Source: Candidatus Electrothrix rattekaaiensis (GTDB taxonomy: Bacteria > Desulfobacterota > Desulfobulbia > Desulfobulbales > Desulfobulbaceae). From it: 64,000 bases of DNA. Shown piece after piece: positions 52,903-61,531 of this stretch. Below the pieces are notes generated by a model, which worked only from the letters and a program-made list of their open reading frames with translations, was not told the origin of the DNA and searched no databases. The translations under genes were made by a program, and so were the position numbers. How positions within the stretch are numbered: the stretch's first letter is position 1; each line of letters begins with the position of its first letter. The DNA lies in NCBI GenBank assembly GCA_032595675.1, contig JAVQMD010000002.1, positions 1,178,001 to 1,242,000 on the forward strand. Direction: 5' to 3'.

Positions 52903-53688
52903 GTGTTCGGGTTCGAGCCTGCGGATATCGCCGTCCGCACCGGGCGGGTGGATCTCATGCTGCGGGACGAAAACGGTGCGTACTGGCATATCGAAGAGCA
53001 GCGGAATCTCCGAAAGGAGGACATGTACCGCTTTGCGGCCTATCACTTCACCGGCGCAAAGCAGTGGGGTGCGGGCCTGACTGATATTATTCTGGCCTCG
53101 GGAGATGTCTCCTTTAAAGACGATGCGCTTATTATTGGTAGCGGTCGCTACGCCCCGATGATCATTGATTTTAGCGAACGGGACGGACGGAAACGGCTGG
53201 CGGAAATTCGTTCGGCTGTCGAAAAAGGAAAATTCGTGAACTGGCCGGAGCTGGTCTTTCTGCCTTTGTACGGAAAAGAGCAGGGAAAAGCCCGGAGCGG
53301 CATGGTCGAGGAGATGTTGCGTTTCGATATTGAACTGTTCCGCGCGGAAAAAATACCGGACAGACTGCTTGCCGCAGCCTTGGTCATGTCCAACAAGATG
53401 GTGGATAAAAAGTTTTTTCAGGAATATCTGGAGGTGCTGAAAATGATCGACGTTATTGATTTCGCCAGAGAGCATGGAATTGAAGAGGGAAAGAACCTTG
53501 GTGTTCTGGAAGCCTGCCGGAAAATGGTGCTGAATCTGCTGCTTGAAAAATTCGGCGTTCTTCCGCAGGAATTATCCGAAAGAATCAAAATGATTACCGA
53601 TCAGGAACTTCTGGAATTCCTTTTTCGCAAAGCCCTTCAATGCGACAGTGCGGGGGAGTTCGAGAAAATTTTGAATCGACCGCAGTGA
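52903..53688 (+). CDS. Rpn-like protein, N-terminus truncated
   Basis: 261 residues from a GTG at 52903 with GAGGAG upstream. 'GRVDLMLRDENGAYWHIEEQ' is the D...ExQ core, and 'SERDGRKRLAEIRSAVEKG' follows. Relatives carry 30-60 more residues before this core, and the sequence upstream is the left flanking direct repeat, so the start looks replaced. The tail 'REHGIEEGKNLG' is the typical charged end. May be inactive. Confidence 0.7.
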   Translation: MFGFEPADIAVRTGRVDLMLRDENGAYWHIEEQRNLRKEDMYRFAAYHFTGAKQWGAGLTDIILASGDVSFKDDALIIGSGRYAPMIIDFSERDGRKRLAEIRSAVEKGKFVNWPELVFLPLYGKEQGKARSGMVEEMLRFDIELFRAEKIPDRLLAAALVMSNKMVDKKFFQEYLEVLKMIDVIDFAREHGIEEGKNLGVLEACRKMVLNLLLEKFGVLPQELSERIKMITDQELLEFLFRKALQCDSAGEFEKILNRPQ

Positions 53689-53754
53689 AGCTGTGCAGCC
53701 AGCATCGCTTTCGCTGATGTCGGGTTGCCTTCCATTCATCTCTTCTCAAACCCT

Positions 53755-53926
53755 GCTCAGAGCACCCCGCCGCCGGGCACAATTTGGCGGCGAGGGAAAA
53801 ACATCCCCCTCTCCCCAACCTCCACACTCTCCCACAAACACCCCTGCATCATACCGAGAAATATGGCAATACAAAACAGCGAAACTTGCCTTTTCTCATC
53901 AGGAATCTTACAATGAAACAAAGTAA
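53755..53926. repeat. Direct repeat, right copy
   Basis: CTCAGAGCACCCCGCCGCC ... TTACAATGAAACAAAGTA. The copy after which the RelB-like gene follows directly. A third, shorter piece of this repeat is at about 54957-55010. Confidence 0.85.
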
Positions 53927-53959
53927 ATCCCGTAAGTCTTTAACAGAGGAAGCGCAGGT

Positions 53960-54220
53960 ATGAATACAGCCAGAGTACAAGCTCACATCGACAAGCTCCT
54001 TAAAGAACAGGGAGAACAGATTCTGAAAGAACTCGGCGTCTCTACGGCTGAACTTATCCGTATGACATTCAGGCAGCTCGTGAAAAAAAAAGGCATCCCT
54101 TTTGAGAATATTCCTAATGCTGAAACGTTATAGTCATTTGACGAAGCCAGCGATCCTTCACAGGTGACCAGATACAGCAATGCTAGAGATGCTGTTGTTG
54201 ATATGTGGGATGAATCCTGA
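53960..54220 (+). pseudogene. RelB/DinJ-like antitoxin gene with in-frame stop
   Basis: Starts ATG at 53960 after AGCGCAGG. 'TARVQAHIDKLLKEQGEQIL' and 'STAELIRMTFRQLVKKKGIP' are RelB/DinJ features. TAG at 54131-54133 ends it after 57 codons, but the frame continues sensibly to a TGA at 54218-54220 (SFDEASDPSQVTRY...). A fragment copy at 55010-55120 has CAA at the matching codon, so the TAG is a recent nonsense change. Confidence 0.75.
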
Positions 54221-54222
54221 TC

Positions 54223-54327
54223 ATGCGGCAACCTGTTTTCACCAACAAATTTAAAAAGGATCTGAGACGGCAGAAAAAGAGGGGTAAAAAAACCGGACGG
54301 GTCAATGAATATAACATTGACACCTGA
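54223..54327 (+). pseudogene. Truncated RelE/YafQ-like toxin gene
   Basis: 34 codons, 'MRQPVFTNKFKKDLRRQKKR', followed by unrelated residues and a TGA. The family is about 90 residues, so two thirds are missing. It begins 2 bases after the RelB frame, the usual arrangement. Confidence 0.65.
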
Positions 54328-54429
54328 TATTGAGCAGGTGCTGCCTTTCCGTTTTTTTCATAACGTAGTATAGCGTAGTATAGTAGGGTACATATACTTT
54401 ATTAAAGAATCAGCTTGCATGGAATAGCT

Positions 54430-54654
54430 ATGAAGAAAAATACTCAAGAGATATTTACAGATGCCTTGGCTATGCCCCCTGTTCAGAAGGCCGCCCTTAT
54501 TGAAAAACTTTTTATCAGTTTTGACTTGGAACGGCAGAAAGAAATTGATCGGCTATGGGCGGGAGAAGCGGAAGCTCGGATTGATGCCTTTGAATCCGGG
54601 AAGATATCAGCTAGATCGTTTAGCACTGTGCTCGAAGAACTGAATGTTAAATGA
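54430..54654 (+). CDS. Addiction-module antitoxin (TIGR02574-type)
   Basis: 74 residues from the ATG at 54430. 'ALAMPPVQKAALIEKLFISF' and 'KEIDRLWAGEAEARIDAFES' followed by GKI fit the putative addiction-module component family that precedes ParE/RelE toxins. Its end overlaps the toxin start by 4 bases (ATGA). Confidence 0.88.
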   Translation: MKKNTQEIFTDALAMPPVQKAALIEKLFISFDLERQKEIDRLWAGEAEARIDAFESGKISARSFSTVLEELNVK

Positions 54655-54944
54655 ACATCAGGATACTGTCGCTGGCAGAGCAGGAATTTTCCGAAGCTGT
54701 TGATTGGTATAATGATCAATGCCCTGGCTTGGGATACGAATTTGCAGCGGAAGTGGCCTCCACGCTGGAGAGAATTTCCAATTTTCCAGAAGCCTGGCCG
54801 AAAATTTCTCGTCGGGCAAGACGTTGCATGACCAGTAAGTTCCCCTTTGGGGTTATCTATCAAACTCGGAAAGATTGCATCTTAGTAATCGCTTTTATGC
54901 ATATGAAACGTGATCCGATATACTGGCAGGAGCGAGCCGAGTAA
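54651..54944 (+). CDS. ParE/RelE-family toxin
   Basis: 97 residues. 'LAEQEFSEAVDWYNDQCPGL' and 'FPFGVIYQTRKDCILVIAFM' and 'HMKRDPIYWQER' are standard ParE-like motifs. Intact and coupled to the antitoxin. Confidence 0.9.
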   Translation: MNIRILSLAEQEFSEAVDWYNDQCPGLGYEFAAEVASTLERISNFPEAWPKISRRARRCMTSKFPFGVIYQTRKDCILVIAFMHMKRDPIYWQERAE

Positions 54945-55212
54945 ATCCTTTGTACACTGCTCAAAACACCCCGCTGCTAGGCGTAACTTGGCGGTGCGAG
55001 ACAAACAGCATCCCTTTTGAGAATGTTCCTAATGCTGAAATGTTACAATCATTTGACGAAGCCGGAGATCCTTCACAGGTGACCAAGTACAGCAATGCAA
55101 GAGATGCCGTTTCTGATAGATTTCGTTGTACGCAATCAAAGACCTACGTAATTGTATTTTTTCGATAGGTATAAAAAAATCGTTTTGCGACCTGTAAAAC
55201 ACCCAGCTTCCG

Positions 55213-55241
55213 TTGACATTCTTCAAATTATATCGTAAAGT
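55213..55241 (+). promoter_or_regulatory. Possible promoter of rpsU
   Basis: TTGACA at 55213-55218, a 17-base spacer, and TAAAGT at 55236-55241. The -10-like hexamer is part of an 8-bp perfect inverted repeat. It lies about 70 bases before the rpsU start. Confidence 0.5.
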
Positions 55242-55254
55242 GCAAAACTTTACG
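55234..55254 (+). promoter_or_regulatory. Inverted repeat in the rpsU leader
   Basis: CGTAAAGT-GCAAA-ACTTTACG, a perfect 8-bp inverted repeat spanning the predicted -10 and transcript start. It could be an operator or an RNA hairpin for control of S21. Confidence 0.5.
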
Positions 55255-55311
55255 TATTGAAGATAAACAAGCAGATGGGGCATGCCATTATCAAAAAGGA
55301 TGTGATTTTTC

Positions 55312-55506
55312 ATGATTGAGGTAGAAGTCAAAGGAGACTTGGAGTACGCGATCCGCCAGCTGAAGAAGAAATTGCAGATCGACGGCGTGAAACGCGAACT
55401 GAAACGACGTGAATACTACGAGAAACCGAGCATTAAGAAACGTCGCAAGTCTGCCGAAGCATTGCGCAAACTTCGCAAGTACAACCGAATGAAAAATCGG
55501 TACTAG
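55312..55506 (+). CDS. rpsU: 30S ribosomal protein S21
   Basis: 64 residues. 'MIEVEVKGDLEYAIRQLKKK', then 'RELKRREYYEKPSIKKR' is S21. It stands in its own transcript with a promoter and terminator, not with dnaG/rpoD. Confidence 0.95.
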   Translation: MIEVEVKGDLEYAIRQLKKKLQIDGVKRELKRREYYEKPSIKKRRKSAEALRKLRKYNRMKNRY

Positions 55507-55512
55507 TCTGCT

Positions 55513-55545
55513 CAGCCCTGTCACATTGCCTGTGTCAGGGCTTTT
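55513..55545 (+). terminator. Terminator after rpsU
   Basis: AGCCCTGTCACA-TTGCC-TGTGTCAGGGCT followed by TTTT. One mismatch in a 12-bp stem. Confidence 0.85.
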
Positions 55546-55627
55546 CTTATAGAATCTTTCCTTCCTGGTCGTTACTCTGAAAACCTCTCCGCTTGTCCAC
55601 CATGTTGACAGCTTTCTCCAGTATCTT

Positions 55628-56479
55628 GTGGTTCATCGCAGGTTGTCAAAAAATACCGTTAACAGCTACGCCTCTGATTTACATTTTTTTTTTGAATTTC
55701 TGCAAAAGCAGGACGTGGACACGTCGGAGGCTGTGACTCCAGAGATGGCCCGAGCTTTTCTGGCAGAATGCTTTCAGAGAAATATTAATTCGCGCAGCAA
55801 TGCTCGGCGTCTTTCCGCCTTGCGTGCTTTTTTTGACTACCTTGTTTTTCAACAAGTCAGATTGGATAATCCCATAGCTGACATTGATTCGCCCAAGATC
55901 GCCAGTGGACTTCCCGACATATTGACCGTTACCGAGGTGGAGCAGATGCTGAAAGTTCCGGCAAAACAGAAACCGCTTATCTTGCGTAACTATGCCATGC
56001 TGCATTTGCTCTATGCTACAGGGATTCGAGTCTCGGAGTTGGTTGCCATGCCTGTTCGCGATTGTAGTATCACCAGTGGCCATGTTCGTGTCTTGGGAAA
56101 AGGAGATAAAGAGAGGATGGTCCCTTTTAACGAGGTGGCAGGGAGGCACGTTGAAGAATATCTCACCAAGACTCGTCCGATTCTCCTGAGGAAGCGAACC
56201 AGCCCCTATCTTTTTGTGACAGGGGGGGGCGGAAAAATGACACGCAACCGTTTTTGGCAAATTCTTAAAGGAATAGTTGCGGCAAACGGAATAGAGAAGA
56301 TCGTCAGTCCGAAAACAATGCGCCACTCTTTTGCGACCCACCTGTTGGCTGGTGGCGCGGATTTGCGCTCTGTCCAGATGATGCTTGGGCATACGGATAT
56401 TTCCACCACCCAGATCTACACCCATGTGGATAAAGGGCGAGTAAAAGAACTGCATCGACGTTTTCATCCGCGTGGGTGA
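55628..56479 (+). CDS. Tyrosine recombinase, XerC/XerD type
   Basis: 283 residues as drawn from the GTG at 55628. Catalytic residues: Arg in 'ATGIRVSELV', Lys in 'GKGDKERMV', His-x-x-Arg in 'TMRHSFATHLL', His in 'LGHTDISTTQIYTH' and the Tyr at the end of that motif. Upstream in the same frame, 'HVDSFLQYLVVHRRLS' looks like the conserved first helix, so the true N-terminus may begin earlier (around 55577) at a non-ATG codon; no ATG is in frame. Probably resolves chromosome dimers at dif. Confidence 0.92.
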   Translation: MVHRRLSKNTVNSYASDLHFFFEFLQKQDVDTSEAVTPEMARAFLAECFQRNINSRSNARRLSALRAFFDYLVFQQVRLDNPIADIDSPKIASGLPDILTVTEVEQMLKVPAKQKPLILRNYAMLHLLYATGIRVSELVAMPVRDCSITSGHVRVLGKGDKERMVPFNEVAGRHVEEYLTKTRPILLRKRTSPYLFVTGGGGKMTRNRFWQILKGIVAANGIEKIVSPKTMRHSFATHLLAGGADLRSVQMMLGHTDISTTQIYTHVDKGRVKELHRRFHPRG

Positions 56480-56643
56480 GATGAAGAGCATTCCTCAGAG
56501 GTTGAAAACCCTGCTTGCATTTTTTTATGACCCTATGGTAGTATTATTTAAATTCTATTTTGTAAATATTGAACTGTAATTCTCCAGATAGTAGCTGGCC
56601 GAACTGCATTTTTTAACGCAGCGATTTTCTTACAGGTGTTTAC

Positions 56644-57672
56644 TTGAAGCAAAAACGACTGGAAAAGATAGCAGATGTTGTTACTCGCAGTGCCAGCCGC
56701 AATTCGGCACTGAATCGTCTGAACGGTTTTTACGAGCTTTTTGAGAAAGACGATGAAGTTCTGGTCGTCATTACAGCGGATCCAGATTCACTGGCCAGTG
56801 CTATGGCGGTGAAACGGTTGCTCAGTTATCGGGTGGGAAGCGTGACCATCGGGTACCCCAACGAAATACGGCGACTCAATAATATAACGATGGTAGAGCG
56901 GTTAAAGATCCCCATCGAGCGCCTGCATACCCTGCCGGTGAATGATTATTCCAAGCTGATTATGTTGGACTCGCAGCCCACCCATCAGCCCTGTTTTGAG
57001 AAGCTGAAATTCGATGCGGTCATAGATCATCATCCTGTTACACCTGGGTGGGATGCAAAATTTATTGATATTCGCCCGGAGTACGGAGCTGTCGCCTCCA
57101 TGATGGTGGAATATCTCCGGGCCGCGAATATTACCCCTTCAGTTGCCCTTGCCACGGCCCTTTATTACGGGATCAAGGTTGATACGCAAAATTTTGAGAA
57201 AAAAAACATGCAGTTGGCGGACGGGATTTCCTTCCGTTATGTGTTTAATATCGCCAACCGCAATCTTGTTCGTAAATTTGATCTGACCGAGCTCCGCCGC
57301 TCCGAGTTAAAGTATTTTAAGATAGCCCTGAACGAGGTGAAATCAAGTAAGGGGAGGGCCTACGCCCATATTGGGCGGGTCGGCACACCGGATATCTTGG
57401 TTATTATTGCTGATTTTTTGAATCATGTTGACAAGTTCGACTGGGTGATGGTATCAGGGATAAGCGGTGAAAAATTAGTGGTCATTCTTCGTTGTGATGG
57501 CTACCGGAAAAATGCCGGTAATTTTGCCCGCAAGACCTTTGCCGAATATGGGTCAGCAGGTGGACACCGGGAAGCGGCACGAGCTGAGCTGCCGATGAAA
57601 AACCTTCCGTTGCGTGAAGGACAGGACTTTACAACCAGTACTCTCATGCGTATTGCCACTCGGCATATGTAA
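56644..57672 (+). CDS. DHH-family phosphoesterase
   Basis: 342 residues from a TTG at 56644. 'VVITADPDSLASAMAVKRL' (first metal site), 'IMLDSQPTH', 'AVIDHHPVTPG' (the DHH motif itself) and, in the C-terminal DHHA1 domain, 'EYGSAGGHREAARAEL' are seen. Likely a nanoRNase or cyclic-dinucleotide phosphodiesterase-type enzyme. There is no GGDEF or sensor domain. Free-standing and cytoplasmic. Confidence 0.9.
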   Translation: MKQKRLEKIADVVTRSASRNSALNRLNGFYELFEKDDEVLVVITADPDSLASAMAVKRLLSYRVGSVTIGYPNEIRRLNNITMVERLKIPIERLHTLPVNDYSKLIMLDSQPTHQPCFEKLKFDAVIDHHPVTPGWDAKFIDIRPEYGAVASMMVEYLRAANITPSVALATALYYGIKVDTQNFEKKNMQLADGISFRYVFNIANRNLVRKFDLTELRRSELKYFKIALNEVKSSKGRAYAHIGRVGTPDILVIIADFLNHVDKFDWVMVSGISGEKLVVILRCDGYRKNAGNFARKTFAEYGSAGGHREAARAELPMKNLPLREGQDFTTSTLMRIATRHM

Positions 57673-57803
57673 TAGAGGGTGCGGGCTGCGGGATAGACTG
57701 TTTGAATGAAGGATGAGCTTTGATAGGTAAAGGGGGAGAGTTGATCCCGTGTCCGTCCCCCGTAATAAAAAAGATATGAGTTGAGTGAGCAGGGAGTCTC
57801 TCT

Positions 57804-59060
57804 ATGGTAATGCCTTCTACATTGGCGATGATTCTGGCCGGTGGCCGCGTTGACGAGTTGGGTGTACTGACCCATTATCGTCCCAAGTCTGCTGTACCTT
57901 TTGGCGGATTTGCACGGGTGATCGACTTTCCGCTGACGAACCTCATGCGTTCGGGCATTGAGCGGATCGCTATTCTCAGTCAGTATCGTTCCTATTCTCT
58001 GGTTAACCATATCGGGACCGGAGCTGCTTGGGATATGATCGGACGGCATCGAGGTATTTCCATTCTTCCACCCTTTAAGGATTATGAAAATCCGCATTGG
58101 TACAGAGGATCGGCAGATGCTGTGCATCAGAACCTGGACTTTGTCCGCTATCATAAGCCGAGCGAGATCCTGATTCTTTCCGGTGATCATATTTATGAGA
58201 TGGATTATCGCGATATGATTCATTTTCATAATGAGCATGATGCTGATGTAACAGCTGCTTTTATTAGGGTGAAGAAAGAAGATGCGTCTTTGCGTTTCGG
58301 TGTGGCGGAAATCGGTGATGAGTACAGTGAAGGCGGATCGCTCCTCTCCTATGAAGAGAAACCCGCAGATCCGAAAGGGGAATGGGCTTCCCTCACGGTT
58401 CTCTGCTTTAAACCGGAAGTGCTCTACAAAGTGCTCCGGAAGAATCAGGCAGCCGCCTCCTATGAATTCGGAAGAGATATTCTTCCGATGATGGTGCAGG
58501 AGGGAATGAAGGTGCTCGGATATAAATTTCGAGGGTACTGGGGGTACACCCGTACTGTTAACGAGTACTGGCAAACCTCTATGGATCTCCTGGGCAGCAA
58601 TCCTTTGATTGATCTAGAAAAGTGGGGAATACGAACCAATCTTGAACATCGAGATATTCGTGACTGCCAACCCTTGAAAGTTGGGTCGCAAGGTGTTTTA
58701 GATAATTCCTTGGCCTATAATGGGTGCATTATTGATGGCACAGTGAAAAATTCTATCTTGTTTCCCGGTGTTCGGGTGGAAAAAGGGGCGGTTGTTGAAA
58801 ATTCTGTGCTTTTTTTCAACACACTGGTCAAAGAGGGAGGACAGCTCCGGCAGGTGGTCAGTGATGTCAACACCACCTTTGGGGCCAATGCTCAGGTCGG
58901 TATATCTCCTACAGGTGTTAGTGACCGGGTGACGGTTATCGGCTGGAATAATCATGTTCCTGACAAAATGACCATCGGTTGCGGATGCTCGGTTGCGCCG
59001 GGTATCGAAGAAGAAAAATGGCCAGAAAACGGGCTGGAGGATATGGAGGAACTGCAATGA
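57804..59060 (+). CDS. GlgC-like nucleotidyltransferase, first paralogue
   Basis: 418 residues. Glucose-1-phosphate adenylyltransferase layout: N-terminal Rossmann domain ('ILILSGDHIYEMDYRDM'; 'YEEKPADP'), C-terminal left-handed beta-helix ('NSILFPGVRVEKGAVVENSV'). The nucleotide-binding loop is altered to 'LAGGRVDELGVL', in place of GG-x-G-x-R-L. The lysine motif is 'PKSAVPFGG' instead of AKPAVP. It may be a regulatory or altered-specificity subunit. Its stop overlaps the next start (ATGA). Confidence 0.9.
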   Translation: MVMPSTLAMILAGGRVDELGVLTHYRPKSAVPFGGFARVIDFPLTNLMRSGIERIAILSQYRSYSLVNHIGTGAAWDMIGRHRGISILPPFKDYENPHWYRGSADAVHQNLDFVRYHKPSEILILSGDHIYEMDYRDMIHFHNEHDADVTAAFIRVKKEDASLRFGVAEIGDEYSEGGSLLSYEEKPADPKGEWASLTVLCFKPEVLYKVLRKNQAAASYEFGRDILPMMVQEGMKVLGYKFRGYWGYTRTVNEYWQTSMDLLGSNPLIDLEKWGIRTNLEHRDIRDCQPLKVGSQGVLDNSLAYNGCIIDGTVKNSILFPGVRVEKGAVVENSVLFFNTLVKEGGQLRQVVSDVNTTFGANAQVGISPTGVSDRVTVIGWNNHVPDKMTIGCGCSVAPGIEEEKWPENGLEDMEELQ

Positions 59061-60334
59061 GAGAAGCAAAGGATGCCTTGGTGCTTTTGCTGGCCGGTGG
59101 TATCGGCAGTCGTCTCAATATCTTGGTTGGGCATCGGGCTAAACCGGCAGTGCCTTTTGGTGGGCTGTATCGGATCATAGATTTTTCTTTGTCCAATGTG
59201 ATGAATTCTGGCCTGACTCGGGTTGGCGTGCTGACCCAGTATAAGCCCCTCTCCTTAATGCGTCATATCCAGACCGGTGAGGCTTGGGATTTTACAGGGA
59301 GAACGCGCGGGATTAAAATTCTGCCGCCTCGAACTGGCGAAAAGGACTCGGATTGGTACAAAGGAACTGCAGATGCTATCCGGCAAAATATTGATTTTAT
59401 AAGGAATAACCAGTCGGAGCAGATTGTCATTCTGTCGGGTGATCATATTTATCAGATGGATTTTGATGATATGATTTCGTACCATCGTGAAAAAAATGCA
59501 GGTGTGACCATCGGCATGATGGTAGTGCCTAAGAGTGAGATTCATCAGTTCGGTGCCGGGATTGTCGATGATGAGAATCGTATCGTTGATTGGGAAGAAA
59601 AACCGAAAGAACCGAGAACCAATCTTGCTTCAATGGGAATTTATGTCTTTGATACAGAATATCTTCTGAAGGCACTTTCCGGTGATCGGGAAGAGATCGA
59701 CTTCGGTATGCATATTATTCCCCGGGCGATTGAAGAAAAACAGGTCTATGCTTATCCCTTTTACGGGTATTGGCGGGATGTTGGCACTATTCAATCCTAT
59801 TGGGATGCGAATATGGATATTCTTCGTGCCGATTCTGGAATTTCACCGGAAGAGTGGGGGATACGACCCAATACAGAGGCCGATGGACGGATCATGGATA
59901 GGGGGCCTGCTCGTTTTGCACAAGGTTGTACAGTGCAATCCTCTATGATTTCAGCCGGAAGCGTTATTGAGGGAACTGTGCTGAACTCAGTATTATCGCC
60001 TGGCGTGATTGTTCGTAAAGGAGCTGTTGTGCGTGACTCAGTCATTTTAGAAGATTCTGTGATTGAAGCCGGTGCCGAGGTCGATTTGGTGGTCTGCGAT
60101 AAACGAGTGCATATCGGTGAAGGGGCTCTTGTTGGGCACGGCGATGAGGAAGCGAAGAAGATTTGTAATCAAGAGTATCCAACCCATTTGTACAGCGGCA
60201 TCACGTTGATAGGCAAGGAAGTCCTGATTCCAGAGAAAATGAAGATCGGCAGAAATTGCATTATACGTCCGGGAAAGAAGGGGCATGATGAGAGAGTGCT
60301 CCCTACGGAACTTAAACACGGCGGCATTTTTTAA
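59057..60334 (+). CDS. glgC: Glucose-1-phosphate adenylyltransferase, second paralogue
   Basis: 425 residues from the ATG at 59057. The full catalytic loop 'LAGGIGSRLNIL' and 'HRAKPAVPFGGLYRIIDF' are present, together with 'ILSGDHIYQMDFDDM', 'VDWEEKPKEP' and a beta-helix tail. It should make ADP-glucose for glycogen. Translationally coupled to the diverged first copy, so the two probably form a hetero-oligomer, as in plant large/small subunits (inference). Confidence 0.93.
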   Translation: MREAKDALVLLLAGGIGSRLNILVGHRAKPAVPFGGLYRIIDFSLSNVMNSGLTRVGVLTQYKPLSLMRHIQTGEAWDFTGRTRGIKILPPRTGEKDSDWYKGTADAIRQNIDFIRNNQSEQIVILSGDHIYQMDFDDMISYHREKNAGVTIGMMVVPKSEIHQFGAGIVDDENRIVDWEEKPKEPRTNLASMGIYVFDTEYLLKALSGDREEIDFGMHIIPRAIEEKQVYAYPFYGYWRDVGTIQSYWDANMDILRADSGISPEEWGIRPNTEADGRIMDRGPARFAQGCTVQSSMISAGSVIEGTVLNSVLSPGVIVRKGAVVRDSVILEDSVIEAGAEVDLVVCDKRVHIGEGALVGHGDEEAKKICNQEYPTHLYSGITLIGKEVLIPEKMKIGRNCIIRPGKKGHDERVLPTELKHGGIF

Positions 60335-60412
60335 GCGCATCATGTAAAAATACATTGCTTTTAAGGCACTTTCAGGTAAAAATAGGCTCTTTATTTTTAA
60401 CACCCATTTTTT

Positions 60413-60489
60413 GCGCCCGTGGCTCAGTAGGATAGAGCACCAGATTCCTAATCTGGGTGTCGCAGGTTCGAATCCTGCCGGGCGCACCA
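60413..60489 (+). tRNA. tRNA-Arg (anticodon CCU)
   Basis: A 77-base cloverleaf with encoded CCA. Acceptor GCGCCCG pairs with CGGGCGC. The anticodon arm is CCAGA-TTCCTAA-TCTGG, giving CCT. The T arm is CAGGTTCGAATCCTG. It reads AGG codons. It lies alone between glgC and the UDP-xylose synthase gene. Confidence 0.97.
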
Positions 60490-60549
60490 TTTTTCCTTTC
60501 CCCCCTTCCTTGTTATTTTCAGACAAAGAGAACGATCAACAGGAGCAGT

Positions 60550-61524
60550 ATGAAGGCTGTGCAACAAAAAAAACGGATACTTATTACCGGTGGAGCCGGT
60601 TTTCTCGGATCCCATCTTTGTGAGCGATTATTGGCGGACGGACATGAGGTTGTTTGCTTGGATAATTATTTTACGGGTGCCAAACAAAATATCGTCCATC
60701 TGCTGGAAAATCCCTATTTTGAGGTGATTCGTCATGATGTGACGTTTCCACTGTATATTGAGGTTGACGAAATTTATAACCTTGCCTGCCCGGCCTCTCC
60801 TATCCATTATCAATTTGACCCCGTCCAGACCACTAAGACTTCAGTGCATGGGGCTATTAATATGTTGGGCTTGGCCAAACGAGTCAAGGCCAAGATCTTT
60901 CAGGCATCAACCTCCGAGGTCTATGGCGATCCTCAGGTGCATCCACAGCCGGAGAGTTACTGGGGGCATGTTAACCCAAACGGCATTCGTTCCTGTTACG
61001 ATGAGGGAAAACGATGCGCTGAAACCCTTTTTTTTGATTATCGTCGGCAGCATAACCTGAATATCAAGGTGGCTCGGATTTTTAATACCTATGGACCGAG
61101 GATGCATCCCAATGACGGTCGAGTGGTCTCTAATTTTATTGTTCAGGCCTTGCAGGGACGTCCGATAACAATTTACGGGGACGGTTCCCAGTCTAGATCA
61201 TTTTGTTATGTCGATGACTTGATAGAGGCCTTTGTTCGTCTGATGGATACAGATGACAGTTTTACTGGGCCGGTTAACACTGGCAATCCAGGTGAGTTCA
61301 CGATCCTGCAACTTGCGGAAAATGTCATTGAACTGACCAACTCAAAATCAGAGATTATCTTTGAGCCTCTTCCCCAGGATGACCCGCAACAGCGCCAACC
61401 AGATATCTCTTTGGCAAAGGAAAAGCTCGGTTGGGAACCCAAGATACCCTTACGGGAAGGCTTGATTCCGACCATCGCGTATTTTGATCAATTTTTACGA
61501 GGAATCGACATATCTGATCGGTGA
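60550..61524 (+). CDS. UDP-glucuronate decarboxylase (UDP-xylose synthase)
   Basis: 324 residues from the ATG at 60550 (AGGAGC upstream). NAD-binding '[17 protein letters not shown]', '[19 protein letters not shown]' (UXS signature), the active-site pair Tyr-x3-Lys in '[11 protein letters not shown]', and '[19 protein letters not shown]'. It provides UDP-xylose for surface polysaccharide. Followed by gmd after 7 bases. Confidence 0.95.
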   Translation: MKAVQQKKRILITGGAGFLGSHLCERLLADGHEVVCLDNYFTGAKQNIVHLLENPYFEVIRHDVTFPLYIEVDEIYNLACPASPIHYQFDPVQTTKTSVHGAINMLGLAKRVKAKIFQASTSEVYGDPQVHPQPESYWGHVNPNGIRSCYDEGKRCAETLFFDYRRQHNLNIKVARIFNTYGPRMHPNDGRVVSNFIVQALQGRPITIYGDGSQSRSFCYVDDLIEAFVRLMDTDDSFTGPVNTGNPGEFTILQLAENVIELTNSKSEIIFEPLPQDDPQQRQPDISLAKEKLGWEPKIPLREGLIPTIAYFDQFLRGIDISDR

Positions 61525-61531
61525 AAGACGT

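Larger units (their letters stand above)
54955..55311 (+). other. Chimeric remnant and rpsU leader
   Basis: 357 bases. 54957-55010 resembles part of the 52713/53755 repeat (ACTTGGCGG core), and 55010-55120 is a piece of the RelB-like gene ('SIPFENVPNAEMLQSFDEAG', same frame). The rest holds the rpsU promoter and an inverted repeat, listed separately. Confidence 0.6.

Noticed and set aside
52705-53475. 256-codon minus-strand frame opposite the Rpn-like gene
   Set aside because: The plus strand has the recognisable nuclease core; the minus frame has none.
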